Shown here one piece after another: positions 8,026-15,819 of a stretch of 64,000 bases of DNA. The stretch comes from Aminivibrio pyruvatiphilus (lineage in GTDB: Bacteria; Synergistota; Synergistia; Synergistales; Aminobacteriaceae). Numbering within the stretch: position 1 is the first letter of the stretch; each line of letters begins with the position of its first letter. The notes under the pieces were generated by a model. It was not told where the DNA came from. It saw only the letters and a program-made list of their open reading frames with translations, and made no database searches. Both the position numbers and the translations under genes were made by a program. The DNA is taken from NCBI RefSeq assembly GCF_004366815.1, contig NZ_SORI01000005.1:1-64000 (forward strand), in the 5' to 3' direction.

Positions 8026-8337
8026 ATGAAAAAACACGCATTTTGTATTCTGCTGGTATTGTGTCTGGTGCCGGCCGCGCTTTTCGGTACGCCTCTGCAG
8101 GCTTCAGGAGAAGAGCCTCCTGTTGTGTTCGCTGATTTCAGCTGGGACAGCGTCCAGTTTCACAACAGGGTGGCAGGCTTTATTCTCGAACACGGATTCG
8201 GCAAAGAGGACAACAGTCTCAGCCACGGAGAAGCAGCCGCTGCGTTTCTGAAGAAGCATCCGGACCTTTGGCGGGAATGGGTGGACGGGCCGGCGGCGGA
8301 AAAGGTCGCCGCTGCGCTCGCGGATTCGGGGAAGTAA
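8026..8337 (+). CDS. Internally deleted glycine-betaine-binding (OpuAC-like) protein
   Basis: A 103-residue exported protein with a clear signal peptide (MKKHAFCILLVLCLVPAALFG...LQA). The mature part joins the beginning of an OpuAC/ProX-type substrate-binding protein (VVFADFSWDSVQFHNRVAGF) to its end (AAAAFLKKHPDLWREWV, then EKVAAAL). A normal family member has roughly 300 residues, so the central ligand-binding part, about 200 residues or more, is missing. The frame, promoter, ribosome site (AAAGGAG) and signal peptide are intact, so it may still be made. It overlaps the acyltransferase start by one base. It is either a decaying relic kept for translational coupling or a mini-protein with a new role. 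Confidence 0.65.
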   Translation: MKKHAFCILLVLCLVPAALFGTPLQASGEEPPVVFADFSWDSVQFHNRVAGFILEHGFGKEDNSLSHGEAAAAFLKKHPDLWREWVDGPAAEKVAAALADSGK

Positions 8338-10112
8338 TGGCTGTTTCCGCAGGGAAAGGCGGACCGGGGCTTCCCCGTCCGCCCTTCGACGATCCTGTCC
8401 GGAGCGGAAATCGGCTTATCGAATGGGCGGAGCCCCTTCTTACGGGAAGCGAACCGGCCCGGTCAAAGGAGGCGGCCGAAGAGTTCGCCCTCTTCTGCGG
8501 TCCGGTTCTTCAGGAGGAACTCGACAGGATCCGGAACGACGAAGGGGATCACATCCTGGGCAGGCTTGTTCCCTACTGGGAGGGATGGTACCTGGCGTCA
8601 AGGGCCCCTTTGCCGGTCCACTCCAACCCCTTCTACCTCTTCGCATCCGACACGCTGCCCGGAGAGTCCTGTCCCTTCAGACTGGCCGCCCGGCTGGCCC
8701 TGTCGGCCGCGGCGTTCTGCACCGAGATCGACAGGGGGACCCTAGAACCGGACACGTTCAGGGGAGCACCCCTGTGCATGAAGGAATATGAACGGCTCTT
8801 CAGGACTTCCCGGAGGGCCCTGCCGGGAGCCGACGTGCAGGCGACGGGAACGAAAACCGGCCCCGCCGGGCGCAGTGCCCTCGTTCTCTCCGGGGGGGTA
8901 CCCTTTCTCCTCGAACTGTATTCGGAAGAGGACGGCCTGAGGGATGTGGAAGAGACGGCCCGTCATCTCCGGGAGATGGCCTCCTTTCCTCCGGACGAAA
9001 CCCCGCCCGTTGGACTGATCACAACCCTTCATCGGGATGAGGCGGCCCTGGGACGGCGGCTTCTCCTTGAAGGGGGAAAAGACAACGAACGGCTTCTCTC
9101 CCTCGCGGAGGAATCCCTTTTTGTCCTCCGCCTGGACGGCCCGTGCGGCTCCAGCCCCGAGGAGCGGGCACGGCACTTTCTCTTCGACGGAGGGCAGAAC
9201 GGCTGGTATGAAAAGTCCTTCCAGCTCATCGTCACGGCGGACGGTCAGGCCGGGATAAACTTCGAACACGCCTCCAGGGACGGGACCCACGTGGGGCGCC
9301 TCGTGAAGGAGATCCTTTCCCGTGCCCCTTCCGTGACGGGCAGAGCGTCGGGGCTTCCGGCACCGGTAAGGCTGGACTTCGCCCTCTCCGGGGAGTTCAG
9401 GGATTTCCTTGACGGGATTCCGGAAAAAACCCGGATCCTTTCCGATTCCAGGGTTCAGGCCGTTCTCAGGTTCGACGCCTTCGGGACCGATGCGGTGAAA
9501 GAAGGAAATGTCAGCCCCGACGCCTTTGTCCAGCTCGCCATGCTCATGGCGGCGGAGGAACTGTGGGGGGAGCGCAGGAGCGTCTACGAGTCGGTGCAGC
9601 TCCGCCGTTTCGCAGGGGGCCGCACGGAGGGAACCCGCCCGCTCACCCGGGAAGCGGTAGCTTTTATCGACGGCTTCCGTTCAGGCCGGGCATCTTCCGG
9701 CGCTCTCCGGGAGATGCTGTTCGAAGCCCAGCGGGCCCACAGGGAAAGGATACGGGAATGCCTGGAAGGACGGGGCGTGGAGGGACACCTCCAGCTCCTG
9801 AGGGGACTGTGGAAAGAGAGGGGAAGGGAGCTTGGCCTGAAGGAAGAGCCTGCCCTCTTCCGTTCCCCGGCCTGGGAAAAACTGGCGTCCTGCCCCGTAT
9901 CCAGCAGCACCACGCCGGGAGAGGGCTTCGCCCTCGCGGGCTACGGTCCCGTCCAGCCGGGAGGGCTGGGTGTCCGGTATCTTTCCCGCAGGGATCACTT
10001 CATCTTCCACGTGTCTTCCTGGAAACGGGACGGCTCCCTGGCGCCGGAATACGCTTCCCGCCTGCGGAATGCCCTTGAAGCCATGGGGAAAGTACTGCGG
10101 GAACAGGAATAA
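8337..10112 (+). CDS. Choline/carnitine O-acyltransferase family protein
   Basis: A 591-residue protein matching the eukaryote-typical carnitine acyltransferase family, which moves acyl groups between CoA and carnitine or choline. Visible family marks are PLCMKEYERLF in the N-terminal half, GWYEKSFQLIVTADG followed by the catalytic-type EHASRDG, and near the C-terminus SSSTTPG, GYGPVQPGGLGVRY and a FHVSSW strand. The His of EHxxxDG is present. The length fits the family and no signal peptide is seen, so it should be cytoplasmic. The start ATG overlaps the previous stop (TAATG). Such enzymes are uncommon in bacteria. The neighbouring betaine-binding relic hints at a quaternary-amine substrate, by inference. 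Confidence 0.85.
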   Translation: MAVSAGKGGPGLPRPPFDDPVRSGNRLIEWAEPLLTGSEPARSKEAAEEFALFCGPVLQEELDRIRNDEGDHILGRLVPYWEGWYLASRAPLPVHSNPFYLFASDTLPGESCPFRLAARLALSAAAFCTEIDRGTLEPDTFRGAPLCMKEYERLFRTSRRALPGADVQATGTKTGPAGRSALVLSGGVPFLLELYSEEDGLRDVEETARHLREMASFPPDETPPVGLITTLHRDEAALGRRLLLEGGKDNERLLSLAEESLFVLRLDGPCGSSPEERARHFLFDGGQNGWYEKSFQLIVTADGQAGINFEHASRDGTHVGRLVKEILSRAPSVTGRASGLPAPVRLDFALSGEFRDFLDGIPEKTRILSDSRVQAVLRFDAFGTDAVKEGNVSPDAFVQLAMLMAAEELWGERRSVYESVQLRRFAGGRTEGTRPLTREAVAFIDGFRSGRASSGALREMLFEAQRAHRERIRECLEGRGVEGHLQLLRGLWKERGRELGLKEEPALFRSPAWEKLASCPVSSSTTPGEGFALAGYGPVQPGGLGVRYLSRRDHFIFHVSSWKRDGSLAPEYASRLRNALEAMGKVLREQE

Positions 10113-10132
10113 GGCTGTTTCAGACAAATAAA

Positions 10133-10160
10133 GGGCGTCCGGTTCATTTTCCGGACGCCC
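10133..10160. terminator. Bidirectional terminator between convergent genes
   Basis: A 10-bp stem GGGCGTCCGG / CCGGACGCCC with an 8-nt loop is followed by TGCTTTTG on the plus strand and by TTTATTTG on the minus strand. It can stop both the acyltransferase and the thiolase transcripts. Confidence 0.8.
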
Positions 10161-10191
10161 TGCTTTTGTCTGTTGTCCGCCTGTACTGACG

Positions 10192-11373
10192 CTACAGGTT
10201 CCGGATCACCATGGCCACGCCCTGGCCGCCGCCGATGCAGGCGCTGACGATGCCGAATTCCTTCTTCTGCGCCTTGAGGGAATAGATGAGCGTCGCGAGG
10301 ATCTTGCCCCCCGTGGCGCCGATGGGGTGACCGAGGGCGATGGCGCCTCCGCAGGGGTTGAGCCTGTCCATGCCGAACTTCATCACCCTGTGGCAGGCGA
10401 GAATCTGGGAGGAGAAGGCCTCGTTGATCTCGATGATCTCCATGTCTTCCAGGGACATTTTGGCCATCTCCAGGGCCTTCGGCATGGCCACCGTGGGGCC
10501 GAGCCCCATGTGGACGGCGTCTAGGGCGCCGCTGGCATACCCCGTGATCTCCGCCAGGGGAGTGAACCCGTTGGCCTTCGCCCAGTCGCTGTCAGCCACG
10601 ATGTACGCGCTTCCGGCGTCGCAGAGGGCCGAGCTGGACCCGGCAGTGATGGAGCCGTCCTTTTTGAAGATCGCCGGAAGTCTGGCGAGGGACTCGATGG
10701 ATGTGTCCTCCCGTGGTATTTCGTCGGTATCGAAGACGATGGTTCCCTTTTTTCTGTCCTGTATCTCCACCGGCACGATCTCGGAGGCAAAGCGGCCTTC
10801 TTTAATGGCGGCCACAGCTTTTCTGTGGCTGTTCAGGGCATACTCGTCCTGCTCTTCCCTGGTGATGGAGTATTCCTCGTTGAGGACTTCCGCCGTGGCG
10901 CCCATGAGCATACCTGCCAGGGGACAGTTGAAGCCGTCCTTGTGGAGGGAGTCCTCGGCCGCTTTCTCGCCCATGCGGAATCCCCACCGGGCATCCCTGA
11001 GCAGGTAGGGAACATTGGTCGCGCTCTCCATGCCGCCTGCGGCCACGGCTTGCATGTCGCCGAGGCGGATCTTGTCCGCGGCGAGCATGGCCGTCTTCAG
11101 GCTGGAGCCGCACCGCTTGTTCACGGTGAACGCGGGGATGGACTGGGGAAGCCCCGAACGGAAAAGGGCGATCCGTGCAGGGTTGGCGCCGACGCCCGCC
11201 TGCCACCCGTTGCCCATGATGACCTCGCCGATGTCGTCAGGGTTTACGCCCGACCGCTTTACCGCCTCTTTCAGTGCCATGGCTCCAAGGTCGGGAGCCT
11301 CGAATCCTTTCAGGCTGCCTCCGAACTTGCCGCCCGGAGTCCTGCAGGCGCTCAGAATAACCGGTTTACCCAT
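10192..11373 (-). CDS. Acetyl-CoA acetyltransferase (thiolase)
   Basis: A 393-residue thiolase II-type enzyme that cleaves or forms 3-oxoacyl-CoA. The nucleophilic Cys lies in NKRCGSSLKT (about residue 89), the His in LGHPIGATG, and the second catalytic Cys in ACIGGGQG near the end. The length is standard. It is the last gene of the minus-strand operon, 19 bp after the CoA-transferase beta subunit. In this context it should convert the 3-oxoacyl-CoA made by the CoA-transferase to acetyl-CoA plus a shorter acyl-CoA. Confidence 0.96.
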   Translation of the reverse strand: MGKPVILSACRTPGGKFGGSLKGFEAPDLGAMALKEAVKRSGVNPDDIGEVIMGNGWQAGVGANPARIALFRSGLPQSIPAFTVNKRCGSSLKTAMLAADKIRLGDMQAVAAGGMESATNVPYLLRDARWGFRMGEKAAEDSLHKDGFNCPLAGMLMGATAEVLNEEYSITREEQDEYALNSHRKAVAAIKEGRFASEIVPVEIQDRKKGTIVFDTDEIPREDTSIESLARLPAIFKKDGSITAGSSSALCDAGSAYIVADSDWAKANGFTPLAEITGYASGALDAVHMGLGPTVAMPKALEMAKMSLEDMEIIEINEAFSSQILACHRVMKFGMDRLNPCGGAIALGHPIGATGGKILATLIYSLKAQKKEFGIVSACIGGGQGVAMVIRNL

Positions 11374-11392
11374 GGTCCGGTACCCACTCCTT

Positions 11393-12067
11393 TCATTCTA
11401 TGCCCTTCATGGGGCAGAGGTCGGGGGAAATGTCGTAGTCCATGGTGGTGTTGGCCCGAAGCTCCTCCTCTGTGATTTCCGGGGATATTTCGCAGAGCAC
11501 CATTTTGCCGTTCACCTTGCGGACGACGCAGAACTCCGTCACCACCACGCTGACCACCTTCGCTCCCGTGAGGGGCAGGGTGCACTCCTTCACCAGCTTC
11601 GGGCGGCCTTTCTTGTCGCAGTGGGTGGTGGCCACGTAGACCGCCCTGGCTCCCGTGACGAGGTCCATGGCGCCTCCCATGCCCGGCACCATCTTGCCGG
11701 GGATCATCCAGTTCGCCAGGTTGCCGAAGCTGTCCACCTCCAGGGCGCCGAGGACCGTGGCATCGAGGTGGCCTCCCCGGATGAGGCCGAAGCTCATGTC
11801 GCTCGCCACCAGGCTCGATCCCGGCAGCAGGGACACGCACCGTCCGCCGGCGCCGATGAGCCGCAGGTCTTCCTTTTCGGGCTTGGGACCCGCCCCGACC
11901 ACGCCGTTTTCCGTCTGGAGCAGCACGTGCACGTCCTCGGGAAGATAGTCCGAGACCAGGGTGGGAATGCCGATCCCGAGGTTCACCACGGAACCATCCT
12001 CGAAATCGAGGGCGATCCGTTTCGCTATCCTGTGGCGGATGACTTCTTCATCAAGTACGGGAAGCAT
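11393..12067 (-). CDS. atoA: 3-oxoacid CoA-transferase, subunit B
   Basis: A 224-residue beta subunit of a family I CoA-transferase. The catalytic Glu lies in the TENGVVGAGP motif (about residues 53-62), and GGAMDLVTGA plus SFGLIRGGHLD are typical. With subunit A it moves CoA from acetyl- or succinyl-CoA to a 3-oxo or short-chain acid. The start overlaps the subunit A gene by 17 bp, so the two are coupled. Substrate is not determined by sequence; the neighbouring thiolase favours acetoacetate or another 3-oxoacid. Confidence 0.94.
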   Translation of the reverse strand: MLPVLDEEVIRHRIAKRIALDFEDGSVVNLGIGIPTLVSDYLPEDVHVLLQTENGVVGAGPKPEKEDLRLIGAGGRCVSLLPGSSLVASDMSFGLIRGGHLDATVLGALEVDSFGNLANWMIPGKMVPGMGGAMDLVTGARAVYVATTHCDKKGRPKLVKECTLPLTGAKVVSVVVTEFCVVRKVNGKMVLCEISPEITEEELRANTTMDYDISPDLCPMKGIE

Positions 12068-12758
12068 AGTATCCGTCTCCTTTCAGTACAAGAATATCCA
12101 CGAGCATGCCGGGGGTAACCACATCGTTGGGGTCGATTTCACCCTCGGCGACGATGGTGTCCACTTCTGCGATGACAAGCTCCGCCGCCGTTGCCATGGC
12201 GGGGTTGAAGTTCCGCCCCGTGCCGAAGTAGGTGAGGTTCCCCCAACGGTCGGCCTTGTGCCCCCGGATCAGGGCCACGTCGGCCTTGAGGGGAAGTTCG
12301 ATGATGTATCTCCTCCCGTCGACTTCGATGACCTGCTTGCCCTCTTCATGAATCGTACCGACGCCTGTGGGCGTCAGTACTCCTCCCAGGCCGAAGCCCC
12401 CGCACCGGATGCGTTCGACGAAGGTTCCCTGGGGGACGAGTTCCAGCTCCATTTTCCCTTCGTTGAAAAGTCTCTGGGTCTCCCGGTTCAGCCCGATATG
12501 GGATGCGGTCACCTTGCGGCACTGGCCGTTCACCACCAGCTTCCCGTGGCCGACTCCCTCGGGGTGCTGGTCGTTGGCGTAGAGAGTGTCGTTGGAGATA
12601 AGGTGAAGCTCCTTCGTTCCCTGTACCACGAGGGCGTCGATGAGGGTGTAGGGAACGCCTGCGTAGTTGAATCCGCCCACCATGAGCGAGGAGCCGGGCT
12701 TCACGTTCTGAACCGCTTCCTCCGCAGACATGACGGGCTTGATGAGTTTATGGGCCAT
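12051..12758 (-). CDS. atoD: 3-oxoacid CoA-transferase, subunit A
   Basis: A 235-residue alpha subunit of the family I CoA-transferase. It carries the VGGFNYAGVPYTLIDAL glycine-rich motif near residue 27 and GTFVERIRCGGFGLGG later. It forms a heterotetramer with the overlapping subunit B. An AGGAGGTG site precedes the ATG. It lies 17 bp after the TRAP permease gene in the same operon, so transport and CoA activation are linked. Confidence 0.94.
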   Translation of the reverse strand: MAHKLIKPVMSAEEAVQNVKPGSSLMVGGFNYAGVPYTLIDALVVQGTKELHLISNDTLYANDQHPEGVGHGKLVVNGQCRKVTASHIGLNRETQRLFNEGKMELELVPQGTFVERIRCGGFGLGGVLTPTGVGTIHEEGKQVIEVDGRRYIIELPLKADVALIRGHKADRWGNLTYFGTGRNFNPAMATAAELVIAEVDTIVAEGEIDPNDVVTPGMLVDILVLKGDGYYASRT

Positions 12759-12775
12759 GAGTCTGGAACACCTCC

Positions 12776-14731
12776 TCAGGATTGTGTGTTTTCAGGAGCA
12801 GGCGACGCGTTTCTTTTCGCCTTCATTTTCTGGAGCAGGTACACCCCCACGAGAAGTGCGAGGGCCAGGATGTCCGTCGTCAGGTTCGGCACGATGAGCA
12901 GGAAGGGGACGATGAGCAGGGCGATCCGTTCGGGAACGGAGAGCGGGGCGATGTAGTAGCCCTGCACTCCGGCGGAAAGGCCGATGATCGCCATGAGTGC
13001 CGTGACGAAGGAGAAGGCCACCTGCAGGATGTTGCCCTGGAAGAGCAGGTGGGGATTGTAGACGAACATGAAGGGAACGAGGAACCCCGCCATGGCGGTG
13101 ACAAGAGCCGTGAAGCCCGTCTTCATGGCGTTGCTCTTCGCGATGCCGGCGGCCGCGTAGGTGGCCAGGGCCACGGGGGGCGTCACGTCGGCCAGCACAC
13201 CGAAGTAGAGGCAGAACAGGTGGGCCGACATGAGCGGCACGCCCATCTGGAACAGGGCCGGCGCCGCCAGGGTGGACGTGATGATGTACTGGGCGGTGGT
13301 GGGGACTCCCATGCCGAGGATGATGGACCCGATCATGGTGAGGATGAGGGCCAGGGGCAGGATGCCCTGGGACAGGCTGATGACGAAGGAGGAAAAGGCC
13401 AGTCCTATGCCCGTGATGCCGATGACGCCGATGACGAGGCCGGAGCATGCGCAGGCCGCCGCCACTTCCACCGCTCCCATGCCTCCCGCGATGAGGGCGT
13501 CGAGAAGGCGTTTCGGTGTCATGCGGTACTGAGGCTTGCCCATCCAGGAGACGCAAACCATGAGGACGATGGACCAGAACACGGCCTTGACCGCCGAATA
13601 TCCGAGGGCCAGGAAGATGACAAGGGTGATGATGGGGAGAAGCAGGTGCCAGCCCTCTTTGAGGACTTTCCCCACCTTCGGTGCCGTTTCCTCGGTGAGA
13701 CTCTGAATTCCTCTCTTGCCCGCCCGGAAGTGGACCATGGCGATGATGGAGATGAAATACAGCGTGGCGGGGATGGCGGCGGCCACGACGATGTCCCAGT
13801 AGGAAATACCGAGGAACTGGGCCATGATGAATGCCGCCGCCCCCATGACCGGGGGCATGACCTGCCCGCCGGTGGAGGATGCGGCCACGACCGCTCCTGC
13901 GAAATTGGACGTGTACCCGGCCTTTTTCATCAGGGGTATGGTAAAGGCGCCCGTGGTGACGGCGTTGGCCACCGAGCTTCCGGAGACCGTTCCCATAAGG
14001 CCGCTGGCCACGACTGCCGCCTTGCCGGGGCCGCCCTGGCTGCGCCCCGTCAGGGCGAGGGAAAGGTCGATGAAGAACTGGCCTGCTCCGGTGACGCTCA
14101 GAATGGCGCCGAAAAGGACGAAAAGGAAAATGAAGGAGGCGGACACGCCCAGGGGAACGCCGAAGATGCCGTCGGTCCTCAGGTACTGGAAGGGAGCGAG
14201 CTCCTCGAGGGGAAAGCCTCCGTGAGCGAGGACGCCGGGGAAATAGGGGCCGAAGAGGGCATAGATGGTGGCGATGATGGCCACGATGGGAAGGGGCCAT
14301 CCCATGGACCGTCTCCCTGCCTCGATGACCAGGATGATCATCATGGTGCCGATATAAATGTCCGAGGCGATGGGCATGCCTTCCCTCATGGCGATGGCAT
14401 CCCAGTTCAGCAGGATGTTCAGGCACCCTCCCGCCATGAGGGCCGCGAGCACCCAGTCCCAGATGTCGATTTTATTCTTCGGCCGGGACTTGGACACGGG
14501 ATAGACAAGGAAGATGAGGCTTCCCATGAACATCCAGTGGACGCCCCTCTGGTACATGGCCGAGAGAAGGCCGAACGCCGCTGTATAAAGGTGGAACAGC
14601 GACGCCGCAAGGGCTATGCCCGCCACCACCCAGTACTGCCACCCAGAGAGTTCTCTCCTCCGTCCTTCAATCACCTCTTTTTCAAGAGGCGGAGGACTGT
14701 GTTCCAAGGTGGTATTGTTTTCCGTCGTCAT
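12776..14731 (-). CDS. TRAP transporter fused permease (DctQM type)
   Basis: A 651-residue integral membrane protein in which the small (DctQ-like, about 4 helices) and large (DctM-like, about 12 helices) TRAP subunits are joined, as usual for TAXI-type systems. GMGVPTTAQYII and ALATYAAAGIAKSN are characteristic of the large subunit. It imports an organic acid or amino acid using a Na+ or H+ gradient, with the periplasmic binding protein encoded just upstream. A terminator lies between that gene and this one, so the permease is probably made in lower amounts than the binding protein. Confidence 0.95.
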   Translation of the reverse strand: MTTENNTTLEHSPPPLEKEVIEGRRRELSGWQYWVVAGIALAASLFHLYTAAFGLLSAMYQRGVHWMFMGSLIFLVYPVSKSRPKNKIDIWDWVLAALMAGGCLNILLNWDAIAMREGMPIASDIYIGTMMIILVIEAGRRSMGWPLPIVAIIATIYALFGPYFPGVLAHGGFPLEELAPFQYLRTDGIFGVPLGVSASFIFLFVLFGAILSVTGAGQFFIDLSLALTGRSQGGPGKAAVVASGLMGTVSGSSVANAVTTGAFTIPLMKKAGYTSNFAGAVVAASSTGGQVMPPVMGAAAFIMAQFLGISYWDIVVAAAIPATLYFISIIAMVHFRAGKRGIQSLTEETAPKVGKVLKEGWHLLLPIITLVIFLALGYSAVKAVFWSIVLMVCVSWMGKPQYRMTPKRLLDALIAGGMGAVEVAAACACSGLVIGVIGITGIGLAFSSFVISLSQGILPLALILTMIGSIILGMGVPTTAQYIITSTLAAPALFQMGVPLMSAHLFCLYFGVLADVTPPVALATYAAAGIAKSNAMKTGFTALVTAMAGFLVPFMFVYNPHLLFQGNILQVAFSFVTALMAIIGLSAGVQGYYIAPLSVPERIALLIVPFLLIVPNLTTDILALALLVGVYLLQKMKAKRNASPAPENTQS

Positions 14732-14772
14732 AAAAATGAACCTCCATTAGGGAGAAAGATGTGATCCTGCTG

Positions 14773-14802
14773 AAAAACCGGCCGGAGAGTCTCTCCGGCC
14801 GG
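14773..14802 (-). terminator. Intra-operon terminator between binding protein and permease
   Basis: A 12-bp stem, CCGGCCGGAGAG / CTCTCCGGCCGG with a one-base centre, is followed on the minus strand by TTTTT. It lies between the stop of the binding-protein gene (14828) and the permease start (14731). It probably lowers permease expression relative to the binding protein. Confidence 0.75.
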
Positions 14803-14827
14803 CCTGCGGCATTTTGCCCGCTTGGGG

Positions 14828-15778
14828 CTACTTCATGTCGACTCCCTGTTCCCTGAAGTACTTCTTCGCGCCTGCGGCGAACTCGGTGATGCCCACGCTG
14901 GCCTCTTCTGGCACGAAGTGGGCGGCCTGGGTGGTGATGTTCATGAACTTGTCCCGGTTCTCAATAAGGGTTTTCGTCAGGTTGTAGGCGAGGGTCTCGT
15001 CCATGTCGTTCCTGACCACGAGGTAGTTGCTGTCGGCGATGGTGAGGATGTCTTCCTTGACGCTGTCGTAGGTGCCGGCCTTGATAGTGTGACGGATAAG
15101 GAAGGGGTTGTCGGCGATGATCTTCTTGACCAGTTCTTCCTCAAGGGGAATCATGACCACGTCACGCTGGGCCGCCACTTCCATGACCGCCGAGCCGGGG
15201 GCCGCGAAGTTCCAGAACACGGCGTCCACATTGCCGTCCTTCAGCGCCATGACACCTTCGGGCTGGGTGAGCTGCTGCTTCGTGAAGTCCTTCTCGGGAT
15301 CGATTCCAGCAGCCTTCAGGATGAGGTTGGTGAGGATCTGGTCGCCGCCGCCGGGCGCTCCGACGGAAACCCTCTTCCCCTTGATGTCCTCGAGCTTGGT
15401 GATGCCGCTTCCCTTCACGGTGACCAGGTGCTGGGGCGCGGGGTACATGCTCATGAGGATCTGCAGGGGCAGCTTGCCGTCGGGCTCGAAGGCCTCGGTG
15501 CCGGTGATGGCCTGGTACAGGGCCGATCCCATGGTCATGCCGATCTGGGCCCTGCCGGCAGCCACCAGGCGGCAGTTCTCCCGGGATGCCGATGTGGCCC
15601 TTGACGTGGCCTTCACGTCGATTCCGGCGTTGGTGAGGACTTCCGCCATGGCGCCGCCGAGGGGGTAGTACGTGCCGCCCACGCCGCCGCTGCCGATGGT
15701 GATGAAGGTGGCGGCGAATCCCGCCGAGGCGAATGCCAGTACACCAATGAGCGCAAGTGCGAGAATGCTCTTCTTCAT
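14828..15778 (-). CDS. TAXI-family TRAP transporter solute-binding protein
   Basis: A 316-residue periplasmic binding protein. The start at 15778 has AAAGGAGGAATTG at ideal spacing and gives a signal peptide (MKKSILALALIGVLAFASAG, cleaved near FA-A). The mature N-terminus ITIGSGGVGGTYYPLG and ATSRATSASRENCRL are hallmarks of the TAXI family, which bind amino acids such as glutamate or other carboxylates. The frame is open 73 codons further upstream, but that part is a shadow of the aminotransferase end. It partners with the fused permease downstream. Confidence 0.95.
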   Translation of the reverse strand: MKKSILALALIGVLAFASAGFAATFITIGSGGVGGTYYPLGGAMAEVLTNAGIDVKATSRATSASRENCRLVAAGRAQIGMTMGSALYQAITGTEAFEPDGKLPLQILMSMYPAPQHLVTVKGSGITKLEDIKGKRVSVGAPGGGDQILTNLILKAAGIDPEKDFTKQQLTQPEGVMALKDGNVDAVFWNFAAPGSAVMEVAAQRDVVMIPLEEELVKKIIADNPFLIRHTIKAGTYDSVKEDILTIADSNYLVVRNDMDETLAYNLTKTLIENRDKFMNITTQAAHFVPEEASVGITEFAAGAKKYFREQGVDMK

Positions 15779-15819
15779 GAAACAATTCCTCCTTTTGTTC
15801 TGATGATCGAAGGGGCTGT

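Noticed and set aside
12782..14764. A 660-codon open frame on the plus strand opposite the TRAP permease
   Set aside because: It is a GC-rich antisense shadow with His/Gly/Asp-rich, low-complexity translation; the minus-strand TRAP permease is clearly the real gene.
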